Below, piece after piece: positions 36,568-48,355 of a DNA stretch of 64,000 nt (its first letter is position 1; the number at the start of each line of letters is the position of its first letter). The notes below the pieces were generated by a model, which did no database searches, was not told where the DNA came from, and was given only the letters and a program-made list of their open reading frames with translations. Made by a program: the position numbers and the translations under genes. This stretch comes from Urophycis tenuis (Eukaryota > Chordata > Actinopteri > Gadiformes > Phycidae): contig JAXIVH010000152.1 of the NCBI GenBank assembly GCA_036785325.1, forward strand, positions 101,001-165,000. Reading direction: 5' to 3'.

Positions 36568-37848
36568 ATGAATCTCTCATCTAACAACGTCACTGTGGGG
36601 ACTGCATCGCGTTCTCGCGAAGCTGTCTACCTATCCATAGTCAAGAATGTCATCGTGTTTGCGCTCTTCATCTCCATCAACTACATCAACAGCAACCTGG
36701 TCCACACCTTCTCTAAACACCAGGTACCCCATTTCCATCCCTTCACCAAACACCAGGATCTGCACGGCTTGATCTCGGAATATCTCTGTGAACAGTTTAA
36801 ATTTCAAAGACAGTGATCCCCCTCTTCCCAGCATTCTCCCATATGTTTTCCATGTCTCCTGCTATCCTCTTGTTTCCACATTGTGCCTTAAAGCTAAAAA
36901 AAAAAATGTTGGCAGTAACAATGATAGCATGAAGGCAGGTAGCAAACACTTGAAGGGTTAGCTACATTCCCCTCCGATAAAGCAGGTGGCAGTATGTAGA
37001 ACATTATCTGTAACATCTATAGATTGATTGATAGATAGATGAGAATAATGTTATGGGTTATGTTCCAGATCTTCTATATGAACCCTCGCTACATCCTCTT
37101 CATCCACCTTGTGCTGAACGACATGGTGCAGCTGACCGTCGCCATGCTGCTCTTCATCTCGACCTACATCTTCCTCACCATCAACGTGTGCATCTGCTGC
37201 ATCCTCGTGGCCATTGCTACCTTCGCCACCCACAACACACCCCTTAACCTGGTGTGCATGGCGATTGAGTGCTATGTGGCTGTGTGTCTGCCACTACGCC
37301 ACGCTCAGCTCTGCACCCTCAGGAGGACCTACGCCCTGATCGGCCTCATCTGGTTGGTCAGCTCCACGTCCATCATCCCTGATGTCCTGATCACAATCGC
37401 CACTGAACCCCTGGAGTACTTCAACTCACGAGTGTTCTGCCTGCGGGATAACGTCTTCCCCAAATTCATTGAGAAGAAGCACATGTACGATAATGTGTTC
37501 CTGGTACTGGTGTGGCTCATCCTGGTCTACATCTACATAAAGATCCTGGTAGCAGCTAAAGGGGCCAACGGCAAGAAGGCCAGGAACACCATCCTGCTGC
37601 ACGGCTTCCAGCTGCTTCTATGCATGTTGACCTACATCTATCCTGTACTCAAGCATAATCTGTTCCTCTGGTTCCCCAAACATTACCTCAACACTCTGTT
37701 TGTCTGTTACATCATCATCCATTCATTCCCCAGGTTCCTCAGTCCCATCATTTATGGCCTGAGAGACCAGAACTTCAAACAGCACCTGAAGAGAAACCTG
37801 CTCTGTAGAGAGAGCAAGAGAGTCACGCCTCAGCACTCCCTCAAATAG
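36568..37848 (+). CDS. G7: odorant receptor 131-2-like, join(36568..36723, 37069..37848), 311 aa
   Basis: Odorant receptor, sister of G4, with 156-bp exon 1, 345-bp phase-0 intron and 780-bp exon 2. It has the same two-residue-shorter intracellular loop 3. The motif before the helix-3 ECY reads MAIECY rather than MAMECY. Extracellular loop 2 has CLRDNVF as in G3. KKARN replaces KKARD before helix 6. Helix 7 has SPIIY. Open throughout and normal length. The whole unit, from promoter with hAT insertion to the 3' SINE, is duplicated in G4. Confidence 0.92.
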
Positions 37849-38067
37849 GTCTTCAGAGCGTTGATGGAAATGTCAAGTTACTGGAAAGGGTGAAGTTACT
37901 GAAAATTAATTGAAGTATCATTATCATCAAGTATCATTAAAGTACAACATGAAAAATGACTGACATTTTTGTTTGAGTTTTACTGAATAATTATAGACAA
38001 GGCTAGAGACGAGAATTGTAGACCATTCACAAATTCACGACTAAACAATAGATTAGAAATTACTTAA

Positions 38068-38875
38068 AGGGATATTCCGCCATTTTTGGAAATAAGCTCA
38101 TTTTCCACCTTCCCTCGAGCAAAACAATCGATCTTTACCCTTTTCCCGTTCATCCAGCCGTTCTGTGAGTCTGGGGGTACAACTTTTAGCTGTAGCTTAG
38201 CATAGATCATTGAATCGGATTAGACCATTAGCATCTCGCCCGCTTAAAAGTGACTACGATTTCCGGAATTTTTCCATTTAAAACTTGTCTCTTCTCAAGT
38301 TTGAAAGTGCAATAAGACCAACGGAAAATGAAACGTGGCGATTTTCTAGGCTGATTTTACCCGGAACTATATTCTCTTTCTGGCGTAATAATCAAGGAAA
38401 GTTGCAAAGGTACCATGGGCGTAGTGATATGACGCAGCGCCTCAATAGTCCCTGTAGGCTTCTTCCGGCAATACAACCAACGTGATTACCGGGACTATAC
38501 TTTGAGGCGCGTCATATCACTGCACCCATGGTAGCTTTGCAACTTTCCTTGATTATTACGCCAGAAAGAGAATATAGTTCCGGGTAAAATCAGCCTAGAA
38601 AATCGCCACGTTTAATTTTCCGTTGGTCTTATTGCACTTGAAAAGAGAGAAGAGACAAGTTTTAAATGGAAAAATTCCGGAAATCGTAGTCACTTTTAAG
38701 CGGGCGAGATGCTAATGGTCTAATCCGATTCAATGATCTATGCTAAGCTACAGCTAAAAGTTGTACCCCCAGACTCACAGAACGGCTGGATGAACGGGAA
38801 AAGGGTAAAGATCGATTGTTTTGCTCGAGGGAAGGTGGAAAATGAGCTTATTTCCAAAAATGGCGGAATATCCCT
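38068..38875. mobile_element. Foldback element with TTAA target duplication
   Basis: Insertion of 808 bp made of two long inverted arms of about 390 bp around a short spacer near 38452-38486. The ends are AGGGATATTCCGCC and its complement. TTAA lies on both sides (38064-38067 and 38876-38879), and the empty site is seen after G4 (near 23246). TTAA suggests a piggyBac-type non-autonomous element. The arms contain open frames that are mirror images and are not genes. Confidence 0.85.
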
Positions 38876-39049
38876 TTAATACCTAAACTGAACCATCTGT
38901 AATGCATCATAAGAAATAGGCACAAATTATTGAGACAATAAGATAAGAGACAATCCAATATGATACTACTATTTTAATAAGTTCTCATTCTGAACATCAA
39001 GAAATGGCATGACCACATACTTTTAAATTATATAGTATCTAACAATGAG

Positions 39050-39310
39050 AGAGAGAGGACCTTTCGGTCTTTATTTGTCATTCTCATTTTTTTTTTTTTA
39101 ACGAAATTCGTTCTCTGCATTTGACCCATCCTTTGGTATATAGGAGCAGTGTGCTGCTATGTTCAGCGCCTGGGGAGCAAGGTGGGGTTCAGTGTCTTAC
39201 TCAAGGACACTTCGACATGCAGATAGTTTGGAAGTTGGGATCGAGGGGTAGTGTAGTGGTAGACGACCCGCTCTGTCCACCCACTCTACCCACTGAGCTA
39301 CTGCCGCCCC
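39050..39310 (-). mobile_element. tRNA-derived SINE, copy 2 (minus)
   Basis: Duplicate of 23415-23677, carried along with the G7 unit. Confidence 0.8.
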
Positions 39311-39925
39311 ATGAATGAATGGGGGAATGAATCATATTCTACACACACACACACACCTTATTTCATTTTATTCCATCCAACTACTCTGCCATTAAGTTAT
39401 TTATTTATTGCTGTTTATTGCATTGCAGTTTATCTTTATTCTTATTTTTCTGTTTATGTTGTTTCTTTCATTCCTTTTATTTTATCTTATATATCATATT
39501 TATATATATATATATTTTATCTTATATAGCAAAGTTGAGCACACCCAACAACACAACACACAAGAATTTCACTGCTGGTAATGATGTACATTGTTATCTA
39601 CCATGTGACAATAAACTTGCAACTTGAAACTTGAACACGTACACACACACACACACACACACACACAAGTCTGTACACATGGTAAACCCCCAGTCCCAAG
39701 AGGGCGTGAGCATGCCAAAGTTCTCTGAACCAACCTACTTAAACTCTTCTCGGAGTGCTGGCCACCAAATTCTGGTCCGGCTGTCCCTGGCTTCGGTGCG
39801 TATGCTACTTTATGTCTAAATTCTAGATATTTGATGGTATATTTTTTATAAAAAATAAAACAAATTTAAACTTTCAAAGTTTTATATATATATTGATAAT
39901 TTGCAGGTTTTTCTTTTCCTTTTCA

Positions 39926-40570
39926 AGATTCAAGATTCAAGTATCTTTATTGTCAAATGTGCTACATGGCAGGCATATAGCACAGATGAAATTGCAGTCC
40001 TCTCAGACCTGCGGTGCAAAATAAACAAATGGACAAACAAAGTAGACAAACAGACATCGTACAGACAAAACATAGAAACACAGAAAGTACAAGAAAAAAG
40101 TGAGGTAGTGCGTTGAAAAATAGTGCAATAATATATTTAAAAACAGTAAAAGACATTAAAAGACATTCTAAAGTGTCATAGTCAGAATTTACAGTTTGTG
40201 AGTGGTGGTGAGAGGGTGATGGTCTGAGGTGGGTGCAGGGTTAAGAGTCTGTGGCAGGGGGGCAGAGGAGGGGGGGGGGGGGGGGGGGCAGGGGCAGAGC
40301 AGGGAGGGAGTTGAGCCTCCGGACAGCCTGGTGAAAGAAGCTGTCCTTGAGCCTGCTGGTTCTGGCCCGGAGACTCCGCAGTCTCCCCCCCGAAGGCAGG
40401 AGACTGAAGATACTGTGGGATGGGTGGGTGGGGTCACCAGCAATCCTGATGGCTTTGCTGGTGAGGCGGGTGGTGTAAATGTTCAAAATGGGGGGGAGAG
40501 AGACACCGATGATCCTCTCAGCTGCTCTCACTATGCGCTGCAGTTTCTTGCGGCAGTGTCTCACTTAATA
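39926..40570 (-). mobile_element. 5'-truncated L2-like LINE
   Basis: On the minus strand, 40564 down to 40241 encodes the typical C-terminus of L2-type reverse transcriptase proteins: LQRIVRAAERIIG, then IYTTR, then LLPSGGRLRSLRARTSR and SFFHQAVRRLN. The 3' tail with ATTCAAGATTCAAG repeats is at the left end. A poly(G) run interrupts the end of the frame at about 40270-40288. It is dead by truncation. Confidence 0.75.
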
Positions 40571-40963
40571 CAATGGCAAAAATATTGAAATATAAAACAA
40601 AAAGGGTTTACCAAAATGTTATTTATTTAAAGGCATACTCATTTTGACTGAAAGCAGGATTACTGTATTGTTCAAATATAAAAGATAGAATAATGTTAAT
40701 TGTCTCATTTTTGAAATGGTTATGACAATAATGTACAAATACTTGGTGGAGTGTGTTATTTCTGCTACAATGCAGTGCAACTACATGTGTGGTTCTGCTG
40801 TTTTGTTTTAACTGAAAATATCTCATATCTGTGATGAATGTGATATTTATTGTGGCTCTTTTTACTATATACAGTATTATGAAGGGAACTGAATGTTGAC
40901 CTCCCTAAATACCACAGTACTTCTTCTGTGGTTTGGTGACAGAGTGGAAGTGTTGCGGGACAT

Positions 40964-42707
40964 ATGGACATGCTAAAGAGCGAGAGCAACGCCACAGGTG
41001 TCGCCTTCCAGGTCAGAGACACGCTGAACACAGCCGTGATCAAGAACATCATCACAGTGGTGCTCTGTGTATCCATCAACTACGTCAACGGCAGCCTGGT
41101 CCACACCTTCACCAGACACCAGGTCAACCGGGCTTCAGACCATTCACCTACAATCCTGAGTTATCCCAACACATAGTTTACTCAATGAATTTGAGATGTT
41201 TAACAGCCTTTCTTTTCTTGACTATATATTGGGTAGGTGTGTAGTGGATAATGGCGAGATGTTATGGTTATTTTAAGTTTTTAGAATCTGTTGTCCATCA
41301 CTTTAAGGCTGCATAGGTTTTAGTGAGGTTAGGGTTGTTAATGTTATGTAGGCTTTGGTGAGGTTTGGGTAATTGTGGTTGCATGGGTTTTGGTGAGCTT
41401 AAGGTGGTTAATGTTACATTGGTCTTAGTGACATGTAGGTGGTTAAAGTGGCTGAGTAATGATTACAAGCAATTTTGAAAACTGGCATTCCAAGGTGGGA
41501 TGACGTCTCCCCAGACGTATGGTGGATAGATCCTCTCCAGCCTACCAGTTTGTACAGTCAACTGTGTGGGGAAATGGGGAGTGGATTATACATGGGGACC
41601 CTCACTTGGTATGTCAGTGGATGCATTTTTAAATGGTTTCCAATTACTAATAAGCCTATAAACTGTTGGTAGCAGCAGCCCTTTAAGGTAATGTATGTTT
41701 TTTGAGGTAAAGTCAAGGGAAGGGTTCAGATCTTTGTGAGAAGAGTAAGTAATCATGGGATTGATCACTAAAGAGGTCAATGCAGTAGCTTAGAGGCAGC
41801 AATGCATTATATGTGGGGTAAAATCTTCTATGGTTCTATGTTGAATAAATTAATTACTTTTAGTTTTCAACCTTCTGAGTTTAACCTTTTAACCTCTTCT
41901 ATTCAGATCCTCTACATGAACCCCCGTTACATACTTTTCATCCACCTGGTCATCAACGATATGATCCTCCTCACCCTGTTCAGCCTCATTCAGGTCCTCA
42001 GCTACATCCTGTTTACCCTGAATGTGTCTTTCTGTGCCCTGCTGCTTGTCACCGCCATCCTGGCCAACATGAACACGCCCCTAACATTGGCGGTGCTGTC
42101 GGTGGAGTGCTACATCGCCATCTGCTTTCCTCTCCGCCACACCCAGATCTGCACCGTGAAGAAGACCTACCTGGTGATAGGCTTGATCTGGATAATGAGT
42201 GGGCTCTCCATCATACCAGATCTATTTGTTGCACTTGGGACAGAGCCCCTGGATTTCTTCCGTTCCCGGGTCTTCTGTATGCGCGACGCTGTGTTCAGAA
42301 GCCCCTACTTGAAAGAGAAGAGAGATGCTTCTTTCATCATCTTCCTGGTCCTTATCTGGCTCATCCTCTTCTACAGCTACTTCAATATCATGTTCGCTGC
42401 CAGGGCTGCTTCAGGGGATATCAAGAAAGCCAGGAACACTGTGGTCCTTCACGGCTTCCAGCTGGTCCTCTGCATGCTCACCTACGTCTGCCACCTGGTC
42501 ATAATTGGTCTCACAACCCTCCACCCTAGCGGGGTGCTAGCCATTCGCTTCACGGTGTTTACCTTAATCCAGATCCTGCCTCGTCTCATCAGTCCCATTA
42601 TCTACGGGCTGCGAGACAAAACCTTCCGGAAGTACCTGAAAAGCCACCTGCTGTGTAGAAAGAAGAACATTACTTGCCCTCAATCTACTCTGAAGACCTT
42701 CTCATGA
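40964..42707 (+). CDS. G8: odorant receptor 131-2-like, diverged, join(40964..41122, 41907..42707), 319 aa
   Basis: Diverged odorant receptor, more like G9 than G1-G7. Exon 1 (159 bp) encodes MDMLKSESNAT..., with a sequon at N9, and helix 1 ending HTFTRHQ. The donor is CAG|GTCAAC, a weak consensus. The 784-bp phase-0 intron contains a degenerate repeat of GTTTTGGTGAG-type units (about 41300-41450). Exon 2 starts ILYMNPRY after ATTCAG. LSVECYIAICFPLRH carries the ECY motif, KKARN precedes helix 6, and SPIIYGLRD is in helix 7. A second in-frame ATG is at 40970. The upstream acceptor is GTGACAG near 40942. No breaks. Confidence 0.88.
41300..41450 (+). repeat. Degenerate tandem repeat in the G8 intron
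   Basis: About three copies of a roughly 50-bp unit containing GGTTTTGGTGAG and GTTAATGTTA. Confidence 0.5.
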
Positions 42708-42974
42708 TGTCTTGTGCAGAGTTCATTCAACATCTGATTTACCTTTGAACATATTAACTCTACTTCAAAAAAATCTTTTTCAATCTGATACGCACTGAAC
42801 TATTAAAAAACAGATATTGACGCGTTCCCTCTGTTCATGTTTCTCTGCATTGGTAAACTCTGGTACTGTAACACACTTCATTAAAAGATTATCTTACTAT
42901 CTGCATAAAGGTTCGAAGATACGGTTGAACTATTATGCATGTGATGCAGATGAAGCAGCTTTTTACTGTAACTT

Positions 42975-43253
42975 GGGGCGACAGTAGCTCAGTGGGTAGA
43001 GCGGGTGGTTAGTGGTCGTCCACTAACCGTAGGGTTGGGGGTTCGATCCCTGTGATCCCCACATCCAAAAACTGTCTACATGTCGAAGTGTCCTTGAGCA
43101 AGACACTGAACCCTGAACCTCAACTTGCTCCCCGGGCGCTGATCATAGCAGCCCACTGCTCCTATGTACAATATGTACAATAGGATGGGTCAAATGCAGA
43201 GAACGAATTTCGTTCCCATGTCACATGGGAATGACAAATAAAGACCACAAGGT
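42975..43253 (+). mobile_element. tRNA-derived SINE, copy 3 (plus)
   Basis: The A box TAGCTCAGTGGGTAGAG and B box GGTTCGATCCC are both intact. The body and AAATAAAGACC tail follow, as in 23415-23677. The CCA-less 3' end and long body show it is a SINE and not a tRNA gene. Confidence 0.85.
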
Positions 43254-43606
43254 CCCAATAATTATAACTTGATTTTATTCAAGGATTTATTTTATTAGGG
43301 GTGCTAAGAAATCCATAGAAACCCTATTATATTAGTTACTATGATTATTATTTTAATTTAAAAAAAAAAAAATCCTGACAAATATCTCAAAAGCTACAGT
43401 GTTAAAAAGTTGTGTAGCACCCCTTTGCTGTTTGGGCAATAAACAGGGGTAGTTATCCTGAGTTCTTTAAACATTCTCAATCTTGAAAACAAATAACTGA
43501 AATGTTTGTTAATCAACTTAACTATTTACATATGTACACATTCATATTATTCATATGAATGTGTCATTAATTCAAATTATTCATTCAAATCAGTTTCATT
43601 CACTGC
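43254..43606. other. Unassigned AT-rich sequence
   Basis: No gene or repeat family recognised. Confidence 0.4.
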
Positions 43607-43610
43607 TTAA

Positions 43611-44150
43611 AGGGATATTCCGCCATTTTTGGAAATAAGCTCATTTTCCACCTTCCCTCGAGCAAAACAATCGATCTTTACCCTTTTCCCGTTCATCCAG
43701 CTGTTCTGTGAGTCTGGGGGTACAACTTTTAGCTGTAGCTTAGCATAGATCATTGAATCGGATTAGACCATTAGCATCTCGCCCGCTTAAAAGTGACTAC
43801 GATTTCCGGAATTTTTCCATTTAAAACTTGTCTCTTCTCAAGTTTGAAAGTGCAATAAGACCAACGGAAAATGAAACGTGGCGATTTTCTAGGCTGATTT
43901 TACCCGGAACTATATTCTCTTTCTGGCGTAATAATCAAGGAAAGTTGCAAAGGTACCATGGGCGTAGTGATATGACGCAGCGCCTCAATAGTCCCTGTAG
44001 GCTTCTTCCGGCAATACAACCAACGTGATTACCGGGACTATACTTTGAGGCGCATATCACTGCGCCCATGGTACCTTTGCAACTTTCCTTGATTATTACG
44101 CCAGAAAGAGAATATAGTTCCGGGTAAAATCAGCCTAGAAAATCGCCACG
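43611..44150. mobile_element. Partial foldback element
   Basis: Preceded by TTAA (43607-43610) and nearly identical to the left arm, spacer and half of the right arm of 38068-38875. It stops at GAAAATCGCCACG and then diverges, so the right end is missing or replaced. Confidence 0.75.
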
Positions 44151-44772
44151 TGCAAAGCAAGCAAAGCTCCTCTCTCTGTAAAGTGTGGTTGGAATCGCAG
44201 GAATCTCGTGTTACCGTCTCCTCTGATTTACGCAGACATGTTGAGCTCTCCGGGTTGGCAAACACAGTCCATACGCAATCCAGGACCGCTAGCTATCTCA
44301 CTGTAGAGCTAGGCTAAGCAAGATGGCAGACTGCCTGAATGTTGGACTCCTCTTTAGAATAGATTGTTCAAACAGTCCATCCATTGAATACAAAATCTGT
44401 ACTCACGTTGTTAAATACTACGTAGTTCCACTGTTATCGTTTTCAACAAACACAAAGTCTCTTTCTTCCCTCTCACCTGACCTTCAACATATTTTTCTTT
44501 GGCACATGACAATGAAAGAAAATGCTAACTTTACGTTTACTTTTTTCTCCAATATTCAATAAAACATTATTCATACATTTCCAGCATCATATACTGTATA
44601 TAGTATTTAAGAAAACAAAATACATTATACATCATGTAAATATTTTAATACATGACTGTAACAATGAAATACTATTGATATTGCAAAACATGCAATATCA
44701 AACCTTATATTTTAACTATTTTAAAATATTATGTATTTGGGCTACAGTTGTATTGGTAGGATTGTAGAGGTT

Positions 44773-45511
44773 CAGTCCTTCCAGAAAAATGCGGAGTTTT
44801 TTTGTGATTGTTGCGGGCAAAAATCCTTGATTATGCGGCACATTTTCTTAAAAAATGCGATGGAATATGCGGGATATTTATGCAATTTTATGCGATGAAA
44901 TTGCAGGAATTTGCAAAAAATGCGGGAATTTGAAAAAAATTGCGAGAACTTGCAAAAAATAAATAATAATAAAAAATGAATAACGAAAAAACAGTGAAAC
45001 ACTCTGTTCTCACTAGGCTACTACCTAATGTAAAGAGTCATTTCTAACTACTTCCTATGATAAGCAAGCTTACTACATCACAGAAAGTGCTGGGAATAAT
45101 TAAGTTCTCATCTTGTTTTATTTCAGACCTTATAATGGCTCAAATAATGGCTAAAAAAAAAAACGATTTGCGGACTGCATCGTCTCTTCTTCGCGGGGTA
45201 TGCAGCTTTCCGATGACGTCACTTCATAATGTTCCCAAGGCAACAGGAGGAAAATGGCTGCTCTTGTGTGAAATAAACGCAACATTTTTCAACTTTCTGT
45301 GAAGATATATGTGACATTTTTGCAACGAAAATGCGGGGATTATCAAATCATGCAAGCCCCGCATATTTCGCACATTTTGCGCGAAAATCGGCGATTTATG
45401 TGGCGAAAGTGTGGCGTCTTTGAAAAAATGCGGCCCCCGCATAAATGTGCGGACTTTGGCTGATTATGCGTTAAATCACGCGATCGCATAATTGCGTTTT
45501 TCTGGAGGGAT
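44773..45511. mobile_element. MITE-like element with TCCAGAAAAA ends
   Basis: The left end CAGTCCTTCCAGAAAAATGCG and the right end GCGTTTTTCTGGAGGGAT are imperfect inverted repeats. The interior is rich in TGCGGGA/TTTGCAAAA motifs. No transposase. The target duplication is unclear. Confidence 0.5.
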
Positions 45512-45559
45512 GGGAAGTTGTAAAATGAGTGAGGGATGCAAAGGCCAGACTCACCCATA

Positions 45560-45887
45560 GGTGCCGCGACAACACACACTTGAATTTCAGAACTTCAGCA
45601 GGCTGTTCTCCATGTTCTCCTCAACCCTCCCTTCCTATCCCCACCTTCCTCTGCAGCACGCCTTGTGTTCAACCAACACAAATTCTCCCACATGACCCCC
45701 CTCTTCTATAACCTCCACGTGCTCCCTATAGTGGCTCATATCAATTCAAGACAATGCTACTATCCTACAAAGCTGTTAATGGAACTGCCCCTACCTACCT
45801 CCAAGCGTTAGTGAAACCCCACGCCCCTGCTCAACCACTCCCCTCAGCTACCTCAGCTGGTTGACTGGTACCTTCACCCCTAAAAGG
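45560..45887 (+). mobile_element. LINE 3' coding remnant, left part
   Basis: A broken frame gives a motif series of the LINE type: HMTPLFYNLHVLPI, IQFKTMLLSYKAVNGTAPTYLQAL and KPHAPAQP. This resembles the C-terminal region of L2/CR1-type elements. It is cut by the hAT element at 45888 and continues at 47070. Confidence 0.6.
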
Positions 45888-47069
45888 CAGTGGCGAACCG
45901 TGAGCACTACAGATGGGCCTTCACCTCAGTCATCACCGCTGAGAAAATAAATCTTCACGGAAAAAAGCAACAGTACGATGAATTGAAAGGGTTAAACAAA
46001 TGCAATCCGACTTTAATTAACGATGACGAGGATGTAAACAAATAGACCATAACATCGATAACATTCTCCGCAACAAGAAACATCTCAAAATTTAATAAAC
46101 ATACATAAACATATTCTAAAGCCAAAATCTGGAAATATAAAATGAAGTCACCCAGAGTGTCACCCCATGACGCTGCTGACACGGACACCGAGGCTCATTT
46201 CATCACCCCAAAGGTTTTCAAACTGACCGTCGCTTGCAGGTGTGCCGCAGAACCTTGATGTCGGTGGGCTGACTTTGTCAGATTTGTAAGGCTGACAAAT
46301 TCAGCGCGTTTTCAGTTGTAAAAAGCAAACAACTCCACCAGTACAGCCTGTTGGTTTTATAACAGCCCGCCATCCATGGATATCGCTGATCATTTTCGGT
46401 CTTGAAATGCCTTTCCACTTTCTTAACCTTTTTTTTAATTGGTCTTCCGTTTTTTTTTTTAATTATTTATAGTTTTTCTGTGAAAGGACGCCTTGAAAAA
46501 GGCCATCCGATCAAGCTAGCCACAACGTAATTCTCCTTTGACGCAATTTAACTTTCAATCTCAATCTCTCAACCACTTTCACCACTCTGCCAAGTTTTAC
46601 CTATGTGACAGAGTGGTGAGAACGGTTGAGACTCAGCCACTATGTGATAGGTTAGGACTTCGTGAAGGCCTAAGGTCTTATTTTTTTGTCCCGCCCACTT
46701 GAAATCGAACCGTGATTGGTCAATCTGCCCCTCACTCTCCAGGCCAAATCACATAGCTAGGCCTTCTGCAGGAATTGTGAAGTCCTAACCAATTAATGAG
46801 CCGGCTAAACGGGCCTTGATAGAGACGAACGATTCTGATTGGATAACATGTTTTAGGGACCGTAACTATTTCATTGCAGATGTGAGAGATGAGAGAAAAT
46901 TTATTAAATGTATTATATTAAATTAAATAAGATATAAATTAAAAATAATAATAAAAAAAATAATAATAATAATTAAATAATAATAATCATTTCTTATTTA
47001 ATATGTTTTGGTCCAGAATTTTGTTAGGCCTTCTCTGAAGGCGTAGAAGGCCCTGAGGGTTCCCCACTG
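45888..47069. mobile_element. Non-autonomous hAT element, family 1, copy 2
   Basis: Element of 1182 bp, same family as 16149-17334. It is flanked by an 8-bp CTAAAAGG duplication (45880-45887 and 47070-47077) and inserted inside a LINE remnant. It lacks the internal hairpin of copy 1 and keeps the original GTACAGCCTGTTGG segment there. Confidence 0.88.
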
Positions 47070-47285
47070 CTAAAAGGAGGAAAAGGCTGGACGGTGAAAT
47101 CACAAATCTTCTCCATTTTGTCACCGCAGTGGTGGAACAAGCGTTGGCAAGTTGAAACTTGTTCTGGTGACTTTCTTACTGTATTAACAGCAATGAAATG
47201 TTTCACCTTCAGACAAATTTACTCTTTGTAAGTCGCTTTGGATAAAAGTGTCTGCTAAATGCCCTAAATATAAATGTAAATGTGC
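47070..47285 (+). mobile_element. LINE 3' tail, right part
   Basis: Continues the remnant at 45560-45887. It ends in the common fish tail GTAAGTCGCTTTGGATAAAA, then TGTCTGCTAAATG and AAATGTAAATG repeats. The same tail is at 48150-48264 and 59160-59300. Confidence 0.6.
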
Positions 47286-47560
47286 TATACCTTGCTCAGC
47301 TAGGTCTGTAGACTATAAAAACTGTGTGAGTCTTTTCTGATCAGAAAGCTCCGCTGAATATACCTCTCCAGGATGCTGTTATATATTTAGGTCTAAAATA
47401 CAGTACAGTACAAATACAGTTCTTATTTTGAGTGTATCATATACATACATTAATGTATATACTATACACACTGCATACACACGAACATCCATGTATGTAC
47501 AGAACACGCATGCTCAGAACACGCCATCTGTGGGTGTGAATAAATCCCAATCCTACTGCA

Positions 47561-47612
47561 TATAAACAAGTCATTCATTCTGCTCCACCCAGGAAAGTCC
47601 CTGATGCTGAAG
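47561..47612 (+). promoter_or_regulatory. Candidate G9 promoter and leader donor
   Basis: TATAAAC at 47561 is followed about 50 bp on by GAAG|GTGAGT (donor at 47612/47613). A good acceptor, TTTTTTCCAG (ending 49074), lies before the G9 coding exon. This mirrors the leader-intron layout of G1-G7. Confidence 0.45.
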
Positions 47613-48149
47613 GTGAGTCTTTACAACAGATCTCTAATAGGGTTCACCTAGCCACAAACCTGCTCATATTGGCCTTAGTAAAGCTAAGTAGAATAAGTTT
47701 AAAACCTAATGGCTTTCGTGGTTGGTTGTACTTATCCAAAATTTTCACAAAAGGATTTAAATGAAAGTTCAGAGTTTCCACTTTAAAATGATACCAAATA
47801 TAAAAAAAATAAATATTCCAATATGTCCAATATTTTCAGCTATGTCAGGTTTCTGATTGATTTATATGCATTATTTGTCAACCTTAGTTGACATCATTGA
47901 AAAGCTGAGATTCCAGGCTTTCAGAAAAGGTATGGCAGCCTTTGCCACTTTTTCGGTAACGGTTTCCATATTTTGAGGCCCAGCTGGCTCACGGTCTATT
48001 ATAACAATTATAACAATTTAGTTTCAGAAATATTTAGTTAAAACCATATTCCAGTCCATGACATGAATGCAACAATGTAAAAACATTTTAGAGGTTTACG
48101 ATGTTGTCTGATGATGATGTTGATGATGATGATGAGGATGATGATGATG
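47613..48149. other. Possible G9 leader intron, no gene seen
   Basis: No frame or repeat recognised before the LINE tail at 48150. Confidence 0.4.
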
Positions 48150-48264
48150 GTGACTTGCATACTGTATTAACAGCAATGAAATGTGTCACCTTCTGACAAA
48201 TGTACTTATTGAAAGTCGCTTTGGATAAAAGCGTCTGCAAAATGCCCTTCATGTAAAAGTAAAT
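48150..48264 (+). mobile_element. LINE 3' tail, second copy
   Basis: Same GTCGCTTTGGATAAAAGCG tail as 47222-47285, next to (GAT)n sequence. Confidence 0.6.
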
Positions 48265-48355
48265 GATGATGGTTATGATTATGATTATGATCATGATCAT
48301 GATCATAATCATAATCATAACCATCATCATTTACTTTTACATGAAGGGCATTTTG
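48238..48355. repeat. 118-bp perfect palindrome
   Basis: Two 59-bp arms with no spacer, centred between 48296 and 48297. They run from CAAAATGCCC to GGGCATTTTG. The left arm is the end of a LINE tail plus an ATG/ATT microsatellite. The right arm is an exact inverted copy. Confidence 0.97.

Noticed and set aside
38285..38485. 66-codon frame repeated at 43828-44028
   Set aside because: It is part of the foldback element arms, and the repetition is due to the element.
40229..40588. 119-codon plus-strand frame rich in G
   Set aside because: It is the complement of the L2-like LINE coding remnant and crosses a poly(G) run.
42975..43060. Possible tRNA gene with clear A and B boxes
   Set aside because: The long body and AAATAAAGACC tail match the SINE copies at 23415 and 39050, and the acceptor stem is not maintained.
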